Shown here: one piece after another, positions 1-12,492 of the stretch
Layout: each line of letters begins with the position of its first letter
Numbering within the stretch: the stretch's first letter is position 1
Assembly (NCBI GenBank): GCA_000231825.2
Contig: JH720394.1
Location: 115,283-179,282, forward strand
Length of the DNA: 64,000 nucleotides
Reading direction: 5' to 3'
Origin: Tetrahymena elliotti 4EA
Lineage: Eukaryota > Ciliophora > Oligohymenophorea > Hymenostomatida > Tetrahymenidae
Position numbers and translations under genes: made by a program
The notes under the pieces: model-generated
Databases searched by the model: none
Told to the model about the DNA's origin: nothing
Seen by the model: the letters and a program-made list of their open reading frames with translations, nothing else

Positions 1-1765
1 TTGGTTAGTTTTTTTAAAATAATATTAAGTAAAGAATAAAAATATAATTGAATGTGTTTTGTTAAAAAATTCGAAATTTCAGGTAAATAAAATAATCAAG
101 ATTTTTAATTAAGAAAAATTTAACCTTTTCTAACTAATTTTCCTGAGGTCATTTTTAAAAGTACAAAAAATTTGAAAAATCACCTGTTTTAAAATATTAC
201 AGGTTTGAGATTGGAAAGAGTAAATGTAACATAAAATTTGATTTCTAATTCTTTATAAAAGAAGTGATTCCTTCATATAATATCAAAGAATAAATTTCCT
301 TAAAATATTCCATACTAATTTTAAAAAGTAAATAAATTAGAAATATGTATTTATAGTTCAAAAATACTCTCTTAAAAATAAGTATGTAGATAAGGGTGAT
401 CTTAATATAATTTTATATGGATTTTTTAAAGTATTTAAAATCTTAAAAATTATTAACAAACATTTCATCTTTTAGAAAAGTAAAGACCATAAATTAAACT
501 AAATAAATTTCTAGTTATTTTTAAAATAAATTTGAATTATGTAGGATATACAGCTAAATTATCATTTTAAGAAATTTAATGCTTATGGTATGCCATTTTA
601 ATTTGAAATATAAATAAATAAATAAGAAATACATTGTTTTTATTACTTAAAGTTTTAAAAATATTCATTCGAAAAATTGGATAGTATAAAGATAAGGTAA
701 AACTTAATATTTTTGATTAAGATTTTTTAAAATATTTAAAATAACAAAAATTATTAGAAGTATAAAAATTTATCTTTTAATTTAATAAAGATATATTTTT
801 TTAATAATTACTAATTATGAATTATTAAATACCTTATTTTCTTGTGGGCAAAACAATAATTCGAAATCTGAAAAATAGTGGATTTTACAAAAATATCGTG
901 ATTTGCTAACTCTTTTACAATTGTGAATTGCGAGAAGTTGATAAATGAGAAATTATGGTACTTTAAATAATTTTTAGTTAAAAAAATTTATAAAATTATT
1001 TCAAGAATTTATTAAAAGTGCGAATAAGATATTTTTGAGGAAGCAAAAAGAATAATTTTAAGCATTTCAAAATAAATTTTTTTATTTTTAAAGATTATTA
1101 ATTATTTCAAAAAGTTTACTCTTTAATATCAAATATTAATAAAATAAGATATTATATAAAATGTTAGTTAATGAGGAAATTATTTTTTATTTTTTATGGA
1201 ATAGAGTAACATTATGGATAGAAATAAACAAATATCTTTCATTTAAATTTAAAGAATAACAAAAATATTATTCGGCTTACAAAATTATTTTAAAAATTAA
1301 TTAAGATGTTACAGAATAGTTTTAAAATGTTTATAATAAAAAAAAACTTGTTGCAAATAAATTCTATTTAAAATATATTATTTGTAAATTTTATGTTTTT
1401 ATTGAAAAATAATTTTTTTCTCAGACTTTAAAACTACTATCAAAATTAAAGAGATTTTCTTGTTGTTTTATGATTTTTTTTATCTAAGATGGAAAATATT
1501 TTTTAAACAAAGTGTATGTTTATTTTTCTTTTCATTTTTTTAAAGAAGTATGCAAGATCAATTAAATGAAAGATCTATTTAAAGATAATGCTGAGTAAAT
1601 TTTTATTCATCATTAAATGAATTATTTAGCTTAATTGTTTAAGAAAAATAGATACTTTTTATTATAAAATTACTCATGTGCTAATAGATATCAATTGAAT
1701 ATTATCATTAACAAACAAACAAAATAAAGCAAATAATTTATATCAATTATTGAAATAATTTAGGA
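1..1765. other. non-coding A+T-rich stretch
   Basis: No frame with protein-like composition was seen on either strand. Between about 360 and 800 there are two diverged direct copies of a roughly 300-bp segment: the motif with gattttttaaa..atttaaaat starting near 421 recurs near 721. The last 100 bases are the upstream region of the SWIB gene. No promoter motif is recognisable. Confidence 0.5.
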
Positions 1766-3954
1766 ATGTAAAATTAATAGGTAAATCAAGCTCCTGGTAT
1801 GAGTGCTCCTTCTAATCCAAATATGATGAATGGCTAATAGCGTCCTTAGGGACCTCCTTAGCCTTAAGGCCATTTTTAGAGAAATTAGATGCCTGCTCCA
1901 TAAGGATAACCTGGAGCTATGGGTGGAAATTAATAAGGAGTAATGTATGGATAGGGTGGATAATAAGGTCACCCATAATAGCAAATTGGAAATTAGCAGT
2001 AAGGAATTTAGCCTAATTAACAATAGAATATTGCATAGCAATAACAATAATAGTAGTCCTCTCATGCAGCTTAGGAAGCTTATATTGACCCTAAATAGCT
2101 GATTCACTCAATTTATGAAAAAGGTAATATAGGGTATTCTGAATGTGATGAAGAATTATTAAAAATAGCCCCTGAATTTGAATTACTTAATTAGCTTGTT
2201 AAATATGAAGGAATGATTGATAAGATGGTAAAAAGAAAGAGATTTGATTTACAAGAATAGTTTGCAAGACCAAATTAAAAGACAAAGCAAATATTCAGAA
2301 TGTATATAACAAATGATTATACTTTAGTTCCACCTTAGGCACCTCATGTAGATAATGATCCTATGCAAATTGAATAAGAAAATTAATATACATGGAATCT
2401 TAAAATATATGGACACTTACTCTAAGAAGATAAAGTAAAATTAAATTCAAACTAGACTGAATTTCTGATAATAATTTTATATAAAAGACTAATGCTTCAT
2501 ACTTGACAACTCCTAAGCAATATTTTTCAAATTTCTTCTCTAAAATTGCTGTAGAATTCGATAAGAATACAGTTTTCAACAGCGATATCGTTTAAGTAAT
2601 AATTGTTAAATGGAATAATTATAGATATATTTTTAATGTATAATTTAGTGGAGAAAGTCTGATAAAGTAGAATAAGGTATTATGATTAGAAAATAGAGCA
2701 GCAAAGAAACAGTTGTTACTATTCATATTCATTTATACCACAATCCATTGAAATTTAGAGTAAATCATAGATAAAAAATACAAATGTTATTCATGCTTTT
2801 TTAAAATTAATTGGCTAATAGGTTGACCCTAGATTAGCTCAGATTATTGGATTTGAAATTTGCACAAGATCAACTGCTTTGGCAGCTATTTGGGAATATA
2901 TTAAGGTAATAACTAACTTAATTAGAACTTTCAATTAATAAATAACTTAATTATCTGCCAAATAAATTTCAATTCATTCTCTTAAAAATAGAGCGCGCAA
3001 TTTGATAAATTATTTAAATATTTAATCTACTATTTTTATATATAAACAGCTTAAAAATTTATAAGACAGTGAAAATAAGAGTGAGATCAATTGTGATGAT
3101 GCAATGAGAAATGTAAAATTGTTATCTTTAAAGATTAAAGGATGTTTAAAAATTAAAATTTATAGGTTTTCATGCAAGACAAAATAAACATAGGACAAAT
3201 CACTGCTAAGTTAAGATAACTATTAACTGTTCCAAACTAAACATCAATCAGACACTAAATTAAGTAATAAACTTACTGTTTTAACAAATAATAATTTTAA
3301 TAAAAAATTTTTTATTAGACTCAGTGGGACACCTGAAGAAAATGAAAGAGTTTATGATTTTGTTGTGGATGTTGATAGTTAATTGGGTATGGAAATTATG
3401 CCCTTCTTCTCTTAAAAAGTTGTTTTATAGGAAAAAAAAGATTCATAAAAGCATCCCTTTATTACCTTAAACTAAAAAATTAAAGATTTAGATAAAAAAT
3501 TTACAGAAACGCTTGAAAAAATAAAATCACATAAGTTCAAAAGAGACTCTTATTACGCATATACCCTAGATCCATCCCTTTATATAGAAAATACTATCTT
3601 ACAATAAAATATATACTTATAGGTAATTAATTAATTTATAAAACTTCTAAATTCTTATTTAAAACACAAATAATATATAATAAAGATGATGAAAGAAGAT
3701 AAATAACCTCAAATAGATGACCCAACTTCCATGCAGTACATGATGGATAATGAAGTAAATAAAGTTTTGTCAGTAAAAAAGTAAAAATGTTAATTAAAAC
3801 AAAATTAAAATAGGATTTAGTTGAAAGAGAAATAAAAAGATATCTTGATAATTTAGATGGAATTAAGGGAGAAAAAGAATTTGAATTATATTAATAGGAA
3901 ATGCTTAATAATAACATAAATACAAATGTTGAAACAAGCAATTAAAACCAATGA
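1766..3954 (+). CDS. SWI/SNF-type chromatin-remodelling subunit, BAF60/SMARCD/Swp73 family with SWIB domain
   Basis: The product is a likely scaffold subunit of a nuclear SWI/SNF (BAF/RSC) ATP-dependent remodeller. The ATG at 1766 opens a Gln/Pro/Gly/Asn-rich leader of about 110 residues. The family-typical order follows: a basic KRKRFDLQEQF segment, the W-N-L-K-I-Y-G-H-L-L-Q-E-D block, FSNFFSKIAVEFDK, and the SWIB core VDPRLAQIIGFE..TRSTALAAIWEYIK (about 2,830-2,906). After it come LQDSENKSEI, a helical C-terminal part and a TGA at 3952. These blocks align in order with metazoan SMARCD proteins. Several introns are required. Clear ones are about 2431-2485, one beginning at 2907, and a short one near 3781-3812. 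The splice path between 2,620 and 2,760 is unresolved. The family call is secure and the exact exon edges are not. Confidence 0.9.
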
Positions 3955-4960
3955 TAATAATATGAGCTTATTTTACTATTTTAAATTTTATTTATTTTAG
4001 CTTGTAAAATAAAATTAAAAAGTTAGTTAATCTTATTTCTACTTCTTTATATTTATCTCATGATCTTTAGCTTTTCATCATATAACTAATTCATAAATTA
4101 TTTCATTTTAAAATCCTGACTGAACACAATAGATAGCTCATAAAAATAAAATAGCAATTCATATTAAAATAGAAATTCATATTTTAATTCTAATCTTGCC
4201 TTTGGTGAATTTTATTTAAATTTATTTTAAATCCTAAAAATTCACCCTAAAGAAATAGTTGTTTCTTTAGCATAATTTTACTGGCATAAATTAAATCAGA
4301 AATTACAGGACAAAGCTATTTATTTCATCAAGTTAATGGTTGGCTTTGTAGTTAATTTTCAGAACATTCAAATATATTTTCAATTCATACTATTCAATTT
4401 TTATGGTTTGTATATTTTTTTAAAAATTTATTATTTTTTTCTTGTCCTAATGTTTAAGATTTCATTTTGGCTTGGTTAAAGCAAACAAATAAAAGTTTAT
4501 TTGCTATTTTTAATGAATCTCTTTAATTTTTAATTCTAAGTATTTGTTTCTTTGAAATTGAAAAATACACATCTGTTTATTTTCTTTTTAAACAAAATTA
4601 AAGAAGACATTTCAAACTGTTTTTGAGATTAGGTAAAATTAAATCTATTTTAAATATTTTTCGTTATCTAAGGACTAATCTAGTTTAATTAATGACAAAT
4701 TGTCATAGTTTTGAGATGCTAATCAGAAAAAAATTTAGATTGTATTCCGGTTAACCAAATTAGGTTTTGATAAGAAAGCAAGCATAAATAATCACTTACA
4801 TAATTATCTTTTGTATTAATTTTAAAGAAATTTTTAAATATATTTTGAAAAGGAAATGTAAAAGAATTCATATATAATAATTATTAGCCACTTTTTTGGT
4901 TGATCTTCAAAAAATAATTAACTTTAAATTAACAAATTTTTTGCATTTTGTTTTCTAAAA
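3955..4960. other. intergenic, no gene seen
   Basis: A+T-rich spacer between two plus-strand genes. TGA codons are frequent in all frames and no protein-like stretch or structured RNA was recognised. Confidence 0.5.
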
Positions 4961-5737
4961 ATGAATCAACCCCTTCTTTAAAATCATCCAAAACTCAGCG
5001 ATGATATAGAAAAATAGTCATCTCAACATGAAGGAGAAGTAGAAGATGAAATAGTATATGCCATAATTGTTAAAAACAGGAAAAAAAAAGTTGTGGATTA
5101 TGCTAAAAAGCATTATAGTTTGCATAAATTTCTGAATTATGTGGTTAAAACAGCGCCAGAATCTAGAAGAACGTCTTTCAAATACAAAGAAGAGCTTATT
5201 TTTCATGTTTTAAGTGAATATCCTTATATGTATCTCTGCGTTACAAATGTTTAATTTTCTATTGAGAAGGCTTTTATGTTCATATCAGAAATTAAAGCAC
5301 ATTTTTTAGAGTAAGATGTTAAAGAATTTATTTAAGATAGATAAGGTACTACTAAAAAGTTTTAAGATTTCATTAAAAACTAAATTGAATCATACAATAC
5401 TACTGCTAAGACAAAACTTGAGGAAGCTAAGAATTGCATAGTAGAGACAGAATAAATTTTAAATGATAATATTAATAAATTGATTGAAAAAGAAGGAAGA
5501 ATTTCTTCTTCTTTAAAACTGTTTGGAGAATCAAAGCTAGAAAAATAAGATTCTTCATAAATAATTGACAAAACTCTAAATGAAAGCTTTAAAAAGTTAA
5601 GCACTATTCGCAAATAAAAAAAATCAAATAGAAAAAAAAAGTTGATTTTTATGTCAACATTTTTTATAATTATACTTGCTCTTATCATTTTGCTTTATTC
5701 CTGTGGTGGATTTTCATTTGATGCTTGTAAAAAATGA
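4961..5737 (+). CDS. VAMP7-like longin R-SNARE
   Basis: A tail-anchored vesicle SNARE of the endolysosomal/exocytic trafficking machinery. It is a single exon of 258 residues, ATG at 4961 and TGA at 5735. Residues about 28-125 form a longin-type domain (IVYAIIVKNRKKKVVDYAKK, then hydrophobic/charged blocks). Residues about 148-205 form the SNARE heptad region. Residues about 228-246 are a hydrophobic anchor. The tail CGGFSFDACKK closely resembles the C-terminus of animal VAMP7 (CGGF..C.KK), which fixes the family. The position expected to hold the ionic-layer arginine appears to be aspartate (D169). The first 28 residues are an acidic, Gln/His-rich extension before the longin fold. Confidence 0.9.
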
Positions 5738-7430
5738 AATTTGAAGTAAAATTAACCAACAAAATTACAGATATTAGAGATATCTTTCAATTTAGATTTA
5801 AAATTAGTACTTAAAATAGCTTCTTAATATCAACAAATTAAAATAATTAACAAATAATTAATAACTCACAAAATATTAAAAAATTTCAAATAATATAAAT
5901 CCTATTTATAAATAAACAAACATATCGATATGTAAATATTCTTTTTGTTTTCTTTTGTACTTTAAAATCTTTAAGAAAATTAAAGAGATATAAATTAAAT
6001 AAATCTGTTTTAATTTTTGGAACTGTTACAACACTTAATAGTAGCTAATCAATTTTAAAATTTTTAAAATAATAAAAAATATTATGGTCTTCTAAAATAT
6101 AACATTTATTTATTTAGTAAAAAAGAGTTCAAACCTATTCAAAATTCTCAATTGCTGTACTTATTTTTATATAATTTTGTTTGTCTCTGTTTTGAATTTT
6201 ACTTTAATAAATACTAAAAATAAAATTTATAGTATTTTTACCGAGTATAATTTTAGGCTTTATGAATTCAAATATAAATTAAAATTGAAGTTACTTAGTA
6301 TAAAAAACTAGCATACCATAAATTCTCATTAATTCTCACCAACCTCTTCCCCCTACAAACTCATAGAGGACTAAATGATATAAACTTAAATGACTCTTAA
6401 TTTAAGAGAATTTAATTTATTTGATATTGCAAAAACATAATACTTATCACCTATTAGAAATTTTTAATGTGAAAAATAATTTAAATATCATTTTTGAATA
6501 TTCTGGAAAATATCATTTCTCTATGAGTTGCTTCTGATATAGAATATTGCTATAACTTAAATGATAGTTTGTATAGCTTGCTAATATGTGATAATGCAGT
6601 TCAAAGCAATGTAGAAATTGCGTGGGATGCTATTTATACAAAAGTCAGTGCTTTTCGTTTCTCCTTATAACCTATAGCAGAATCCTATTGAATTAGCTTG
6701 GGTAAGTTTCAAAAAATACTTGGCTTGTGAAAGCATAAATGATAAAATGAGTCTACTAAAACCCATAAATAGCTCTTTTTCGAAAATAAATTTTCCCAAA
6801 GACTTTGGGTCTTTGCGTAATAAAATGAACAATCTAACTATAAGAATACTATTTTTAAACTAAAATTTAGAATGAAATGAAGATAAAGATTCATTAAAAA
6901 TTAATTTAATTCACTAACCATTGAAAATAAAAAAATATTTACTCTAGAAAAAGCTCCTAAGATTAATAATTTAATTCAGATTTGACAATACAAGAAATTA
7001 AAATTTTAAATTAGAATTTGTTACATAAACTACTCAAATATCTAATCAATCAAAAGAGTTTTATTTTTACCATTATCTAAATTTAAATTGAGAAAATCAT
7101 TTATAAATTTGTTTTTAAATTTTTTAAAATTCTTGTCATAAAAGTTACTCTAATTTTCATATTATTAACTAATTAATATTCAACTTCATATCTTAACAAA
7201 TTTAAAAAAATAAAAATGATGATATAAAATAAAAAATGTTTTACAATTCTAACTAATGTACTTCAATTTCTTTTAAGAAAAAAAATGATTTTAATTTTTA
7301 TATATTTAAAGTTACTAAGCTCTGATTTAAATTCTGACTTTGATCTTCATATCAATTTTTGGTAAATTATTCATTTTTCTTTAAAATAGTACAATCTCAA
7401 AACTCTAATTTTTAACCTTGTTTAAAAATA
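5738..7430. other. mostly non-coding stretch upstream of repeat array
   Basis: Apart from the weak coding-like patch at 6,505-6,890, no gene was seen. Composition is low-complexity A+T with short T and A runs. Confidence 0.4.
6505..6890 (+). pseudogene. possible degraded or short multi-exon coding fragment
   Basis: This patch is richer in G+C than its surroundings and holds two adjoining protein-like stretches in different frames. One (about 6,521-6,690) reads VASDIEYCYNLNDSLYSLL and continues to a TGA. The other (about 6,690-6,880) reads through KYLACESINDKMSLLKPINS. A GTAAG between them could be a donor, but no spliced model keeps a frame from an ATG. The minus strand is also partly open. 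It may be a gene remnant or part of an unrecognised gene. No family was recognised. Confidence 0.3.
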
Positions 7431-7439
7431 ATGTTTAAT

Positions 7440-9480
7440 AATTAATTGTGAATTTTGGAATGAACAAACAAGCAAGACTTTAATTTATAAGCAGCTGAAT
7501 GACCAATTTAGGTTGGTTTACTTGATATTAGGATTGACTTACTCATTCATTTTTATTGTTATTTTCATAATTCAAATTTTTATGTTTTTCTCATTCTTTT
7601 CAATATTTCTTAATTCATTTATTTTTATCATTTTTTAAAAGTCACAACAATATTGGTGAAATGGGTGCCCTAAAGTTAGCATCTGAGTTAGCATAATGCT
7701 TTAATCTCTAAACTTTGATTCTTGACCTTCTGTAAGATTAGTGTTTCAATATTAATAATGGATTTTCGATTGAATAAATAAGATTTTAATTTATGAGCTG
7801 ACTAACTGATGCAGGTTTGTTTACTTGGCTACTCATTCATCTATTTTTATTTATTATTTTCATATTAAATTCAAATTTTTATTTTTTATATCATTCTTTT
7901 CAATATTTTTTAATTTTTCTCATTTTTTAAAGTGACAACAAAATTTGTGAAATGGGAGCATAAAAAATAGCCTCTGAGTTAGCAAAATGCTCTAATCTCT
8001 AAAATTTGACTCTTTATCTTAGGTAAAAATAGTGCTTTAATATTAATTATGAATTTTGGAATCAGAATTTATTTTATGAGTAACTGACTGACTGATTGAG
8101 GTTGGTATACTTTATATTTGCTTGGCTTAGTCTTTAATTAATTTTTATTTGTTGTTTTCTTATTTAATTCAAATTTTTAGGTTTTTCTCATTCTTTTCAA
8201 TATTTCTTAATTCATTTATTTTTATTATTTGCAAAGTTTCAATAATATTGGTGAAATGGGTACATAAAAATTAGTATCTGAGTTAGTAAAATGCTCTAAT
8301 CTCTAAACTTTGGTTCTTGATCATGGGTAAAAATAGTGTTTTAATATCAATTATCTATAATCATAATTGAATTTATGAGGAGCTGACTGACTGGTTTAGG
8401 TTGGTTTATTTGATATTAGCTAAGCTTCTTTATTTATTTATTTATTTATTTATTTATTGTTTTTAGTTATATCTTATTCAATTCAAGTTTTTATGTTTTT
8501 CTTATTCTTCTCAATATTTCTTAATTCATTTATTTTTATCATTTTTTAAAAGTCATAACAATATTGGTGAATTGAGTGCACAAAAATTAGCATCTGAGTT
8601 AGCAAAGTGCTCTAATCTCTAAACTTTGACTCTTGATCTTGGGTAAAAATAGTGTTTCAATATTAATTATAAATTTTGGAATCAGAATTTAATTTATGAG
8701 TAGCTAGCTGACTGACTGATTTAGGTTGGTTTACTTTATATTTGCTTGGCTTACTCATTCATCAATTTTGATTTGTTGTTTTCTTATTTAATTCAAGTTT
8801 TTAGGTTTTTCTCATTCTTTTCAATATTTATTAAATCATTTATTTTTATTATTTTTTAAAAGGTTCAATAATATTGGGAAAATGGGTACATAAAAATTAG
8901 TATCTGAGTTAGCAAAATGCTCTAATCTCTAAACTGTGGCTCTTTATCTCTAGTAAAAAAGTGTTTTAATAATATTAGTTACGAATTTTGGAATGGATAA
9001 ATAAGACTTTATTTTATGAACTGGTTTAGGTTAGTTTACTTGATATTCGTTTCGCTTACTCATTAATTAATTTTTGTTTGTTGTTTTCTTATTTAATGTA
9101 AATTTGTATGTTTTTCTCATTCTTTTAAATCAAAGGTTCAATAATATTGGTAAAATAATAAGTACATAAAAATTAGTTACTGAGTTAGCAAAAGGCTCAA
9201 ATCTCTAAACTTTGTCTTGATCTTCGGTAAAAATAGTGTTTCAATACATATTATACATTTTGAAATGAATAATAAAGATTTTAATTTATGAGTAACTGAT
9301 GACTAATTAGGGTTGGTTTACTTGACATTAGCTTGGCTTACTCATTCATTTATTTTTATTTATTTAATTTTAATTTTTATGCTTTTCTCATTTTTCTAAA
9401 TATCTTTTCACTTATTTATATCATTTTTTAAAAGTGGGAATAATATTGGTGAAATTGGAGAAAAAGGATTGAGATCATAG
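7440..9480. repeat. tandem array of about six diverged ~300-bp repeats
   Basis: The landmark GCTCTAATCTCTAAACTTTG and its variants recur at about 7,698, 7,986, 8,293, 8,609, 8,918 and 9,196, giving spacings of roughly 280-316 bp. Each unit shares the order 'atctgagttagcaaaatg', the landmark, 'gtaaaaatagtgttt', 'gaattttggaat', 'tgagtagctgactgact', 'ggttggtttactt', 'ttcaatatttctta'. Units differ by substitutions and small indels, so the array is old. No long open frame spans a unit. Further copies lie at 61,920-62,110 (+) and 63,830-64,000 (-), so this is a dispersed family rather than a purely local array. Confidence 0.9.
8428..8458. repeat. (TTTA)n microsatellite
   Basis: About eight consecutive TTTA/TTAT units lie inside one unit of the ~300-bp array. 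Confidence 0.95.
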
Positions 9481-10620
9481 CTAATAAAAGCAAAAAGACT
9501 AATCATATTAACCATATTTATATGATTACTTTTAATGAAATTATTGATATTCCTTAATGATCTAATGATAATAATTAATTAGATAATATATTAATAGTAT
9601 TTTTTTTTAAATTACAACTACATATTCTTTGTGAACAACAAAATATATTATATTAATTTTCAATTTTAGGATTAATTTTATATATACTAACTCAGGTTTT
9701 TTGAATTTTTATGTTGTATCTTTAAATATATTGAATGCAACTAGAATGGGTTATTTGCTGCTACGATTGGTTATTATTACCCAGATGCTTAGAAGGCACC
9801 TTGCTTGTATACCTCTTCTAAAAAATTCTGAATAATGAGGCTATTAATACCTACTAAGATTGATTAAATTAAGTAAGTAATGTCTCCTCATTGTTTCTCT
9901 ATTCTAGTTGAATTTTTATTTATAATATGCTTGAATCCAGCTGTTATTTTTTTCAAGAGCAGTGGTCAAGCAAAAAAAAGCGAGATTCAAGTATTTAGGT
10001 TTTTCATTTAAAAATGAATGAGCTATTATGTAAAAAGTCTAGAACTCATTCATTTTTGAATGAAAATCCTACTATTTATTAGATGAGGAGGTTATCTATT
10101 TTTTTAACAGATTTTCAGAGAAAACTGAATAAGAAGATTTCCATTCAAAAGTAAATGAAAAATTAAAACCTTTTTAGAGGTTCTTTCTTTTGAAAGGAGC
10201 TTTCATTTTTGTCTGAAAGTGCCTCCACTCACTTTAAAATTTAGTAGTAGCAAATTTATTCAAATTGTTCATAAAGAAAAAGATGTAAAATCATATATTA
10301 TTAATCAAATTCTTTTTCCATTATGTTTAAATTTTTAATTACATTTTCTAAAGCTAATTCCTTCTCCTTTTAATTTTTTAACAAAATCAACTTCTTTCTT
10401 AACTTTTTTTTTAACTTTTTATTTGAAACTAATTAAAATATATGGACTTCTGCAAGATAAGAAGCTGCATAAAATTTTCATTATTTTTGAATGAAAAAAC
10501 TGTTTTTATGATAATTCACATTAATTTTGGATTTTTTCATACTGTTTCTCAAAAATTCATGGTTTTTTTCATGAGAAAACCTAAACTTTAGAGTATTTCT
10601 TGGAACTAGGTGGAATTTTC
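9481..10620. other. non-coding stretch with fold-back segments
   Basis: No convincing gene was found, although a cysteine-containing open stretch near 9,735-9,835 could be a gene fragment. An inverted repeat has arms 10,001-10,022 and 10,045-10,066 (21 of 22 positions match). The motif TTTTTGAATGAAAA recurs near 10,053 and 10,484. Another short fold-back lies near 10,548-10,575. Confidence 0.5.
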
Positions 10621-10920
10621 TCAATGAGAAGTTAATGTACATTAAAAAAATTTTAAGATATATTAAAATTAAAAAACTTTTTCTACTGAACTGGGGACTC
10701 TGGACTCTATATATCCTTTATATACAAATAAGCTAATTAGTTTATTGAGTAAAAGGGTGAATGAATTAAATAGGAAATTAATATTATTATAAAAAAGTTT
10801 TCTCTTTTTATAATTTATCAAGCTAATAACTCTATCAAATAAAAAAATTAATTGGATGACAAAATCCGATAAATAATTTAAATCATAAATATTATAATGA
10901 TCACCTGTTAATAATACCAA
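10621..10920 (-). CDS. small hypothetical protein, possibly with 5' exons upstream
   Basis: The minus-strand frame from an ATG at 10,920 to a TGA at 10,621-10,623 gives 99 residues. It begins MVLLTGDHYNIYDLNYLSDF and continues with alternating hydrophobic and Tyr/Lys-rich segments. The same frame stays open upstream to about 10,975, with residues such as INQYKVIELL, so the true start may lie further 5' or in an earlier exon. It faces away from the C1-like gene at 11,053. No family was recognised. Composition is protein-like but the length is modest, so chance openness is not excluded. Confidence 0.35.
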
Positions 10921-11052
10921 GAGTTCAATTACTTTATATTGATTAATTAAGGGGAATGTTTGTATAATAATTATTTAAAGAATAAAAAAAAAATTTTTGA
11001 TTAAAAAGATATGTAGTAATACTAATCTAAGGCTTAACTATCCTCTCTATAA

Positions 11053-11724
11053 ATGGATTTTGATGACATATCCATTTAATTTAGCTAAATTTCTCTCTCT
11101 ACTTAAGGTACCTAAATGAATTTTCGCCCTTCTCAGAGACCTTAACCCAAATCTAATTAAATAGAAGGTACATTTTTTTGCCATGCTGGTCATACTCTCA
11201 AGAAATTTTATGATTCAAAAAAATTTATAATATGTGATTCATGTGATTAAAAGGGATTTGATGCAGGATCATATGTTCTCTCTTGTCGAGGATGCGATTA
11301 CGATATTTGTATTGGCTGTGCAAGGGGATATGAAAGGTAAAAAATGTAAAATCCAACAATAGATTAGGGTTATAAAATGTGTACTTAAGGACATTATTTA
11401 ACAGTTAACAAAATTAAGTTTTAAAATAATACTTACTGTGATTTTTGTTGTTAACTGGCAGGAGGATACTATACTCTTAAATGTAGATTCTGTAATTTTG
11501 ATATTTGTGGTGATTGTGAATCTTAATATCAAAAGCAAAAGATTCTGAAATGTCCTAGACGCCATCCTCTGGTATTGAATTTTGAAAGAATTAAATCAAA
11601 TGTTTGTGATTATTGCAAACTTCCTTGTATAAGATAGGGAGGATGTGCTATGACATGTGAATAATGTGATTTCGATATTTGTGTGGAATGTAAGAAAAAG
11701 GTTCTTAGTTTTATAGATTTATGA
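11053..11724 (+). CDS. Cys/His-rich C1-like (DC1-type) zinc-binding protein
   Basis: Single exon of 223 residues, ATG at 11,053 and TGA at 11,722. After a 40-residue Ser/Gln-rich leader there are three similar Cys/His modules. Each has a His-containing entry (CHAGHTL, CTQGHYL, CPRRHPL), then C-x2-C, then a C-x2-C-D/N-[YF]-D-I-C-x2-C ending (CRGCDYDICIGC, CRFCNFDICGDC, CEQCDFDICVEC). This spacing is that of C1/DC1-like domains, which bind two zinc ions per module and usually act in lipid or protein recognition. No catalytic domain is attached. Ligand and pathway cannot be read from the sequence. Confidence 0.85.
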
Positions 11725-12492
11725 TAAACAAAAAGTAAAGTATTGTTATGATAAAAAAGTTTCTGTGAAAAAATTTAATTGTTTATTGTAATAATAAATA
11801 TATTCTATTTGGTGTTTGAATTTTTTTTCTTTTTTAATTAATTTTCATAGATTTGATAAATATTTAAAAAATTTAGATTTTTTTTTTTTAATTCTCTTTT
11901 CTCTCTTTCAATTCATGAAATTAAAATTTCCCTAAGCAAATTTGTGGTTAACATTGAACCGGTGCTTATTGATTATAGAAAAGAATATTATTTAAAATAA
12001 GGAGAACTTTTCTTTTATAAATATTTTATCTTCTCAATAGTTAACTGAATAATATTTTTGAATTATTTTTTTGGATGAAAAGAAAAAAAATAAAATAATA
12101 TTCTAAATATTGGATAGATAGATTAATTGATTTGATAATTCAAAAAAACACCAGAAAAAGTGTATTTTTAAATATTTATGATTAAATAAGGTTACTATCT
12201 ATTATTTCATAAAATAAATTATATTTCTAAATTATGTGATGAAGCATTGCTCTTTTTTTAACTTTTAATGAGTTTTTAATAGCTGAACAAATTTGTAATG
12301 CCAATTTTTTTTTTGAATAAATCGCTGAGAAGTTTGAATGATAATAAACAAAAAAGAAAAAGGTCTTCAAAAATAAATGGTGTTTTTTAATTTAAAAGAA
12401 GATGAAAATAATTTATCAAATGATAGATTAATAAAAAGATAGTTATAAATAGTAAATATAAAAATTTAATTTTTTCATTAGATTTTCAATTT
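11725..12492. other. convergent intergenic spacer
   Basis: The 3' flanks of the plus-strand C1-like gene and the minus-strand coiled-coil gene. T runs and A runs dominate and no coding frame was seen. Confidence 0.5.

Noticed and set aside
7440..9480. CRISPR-like array
   Set aside because: The units are about 300 bp and diverged throughout, with no short identical repeat alternating with unique spacers. The genome is eukaryotic.
9735..9835. Fragment of a cysteine-rich surface or protease gene
   Set aside because: Only about 30 codons read like protein, there is no start or splice partner, and no diagnostic motif such as HExxH is present.
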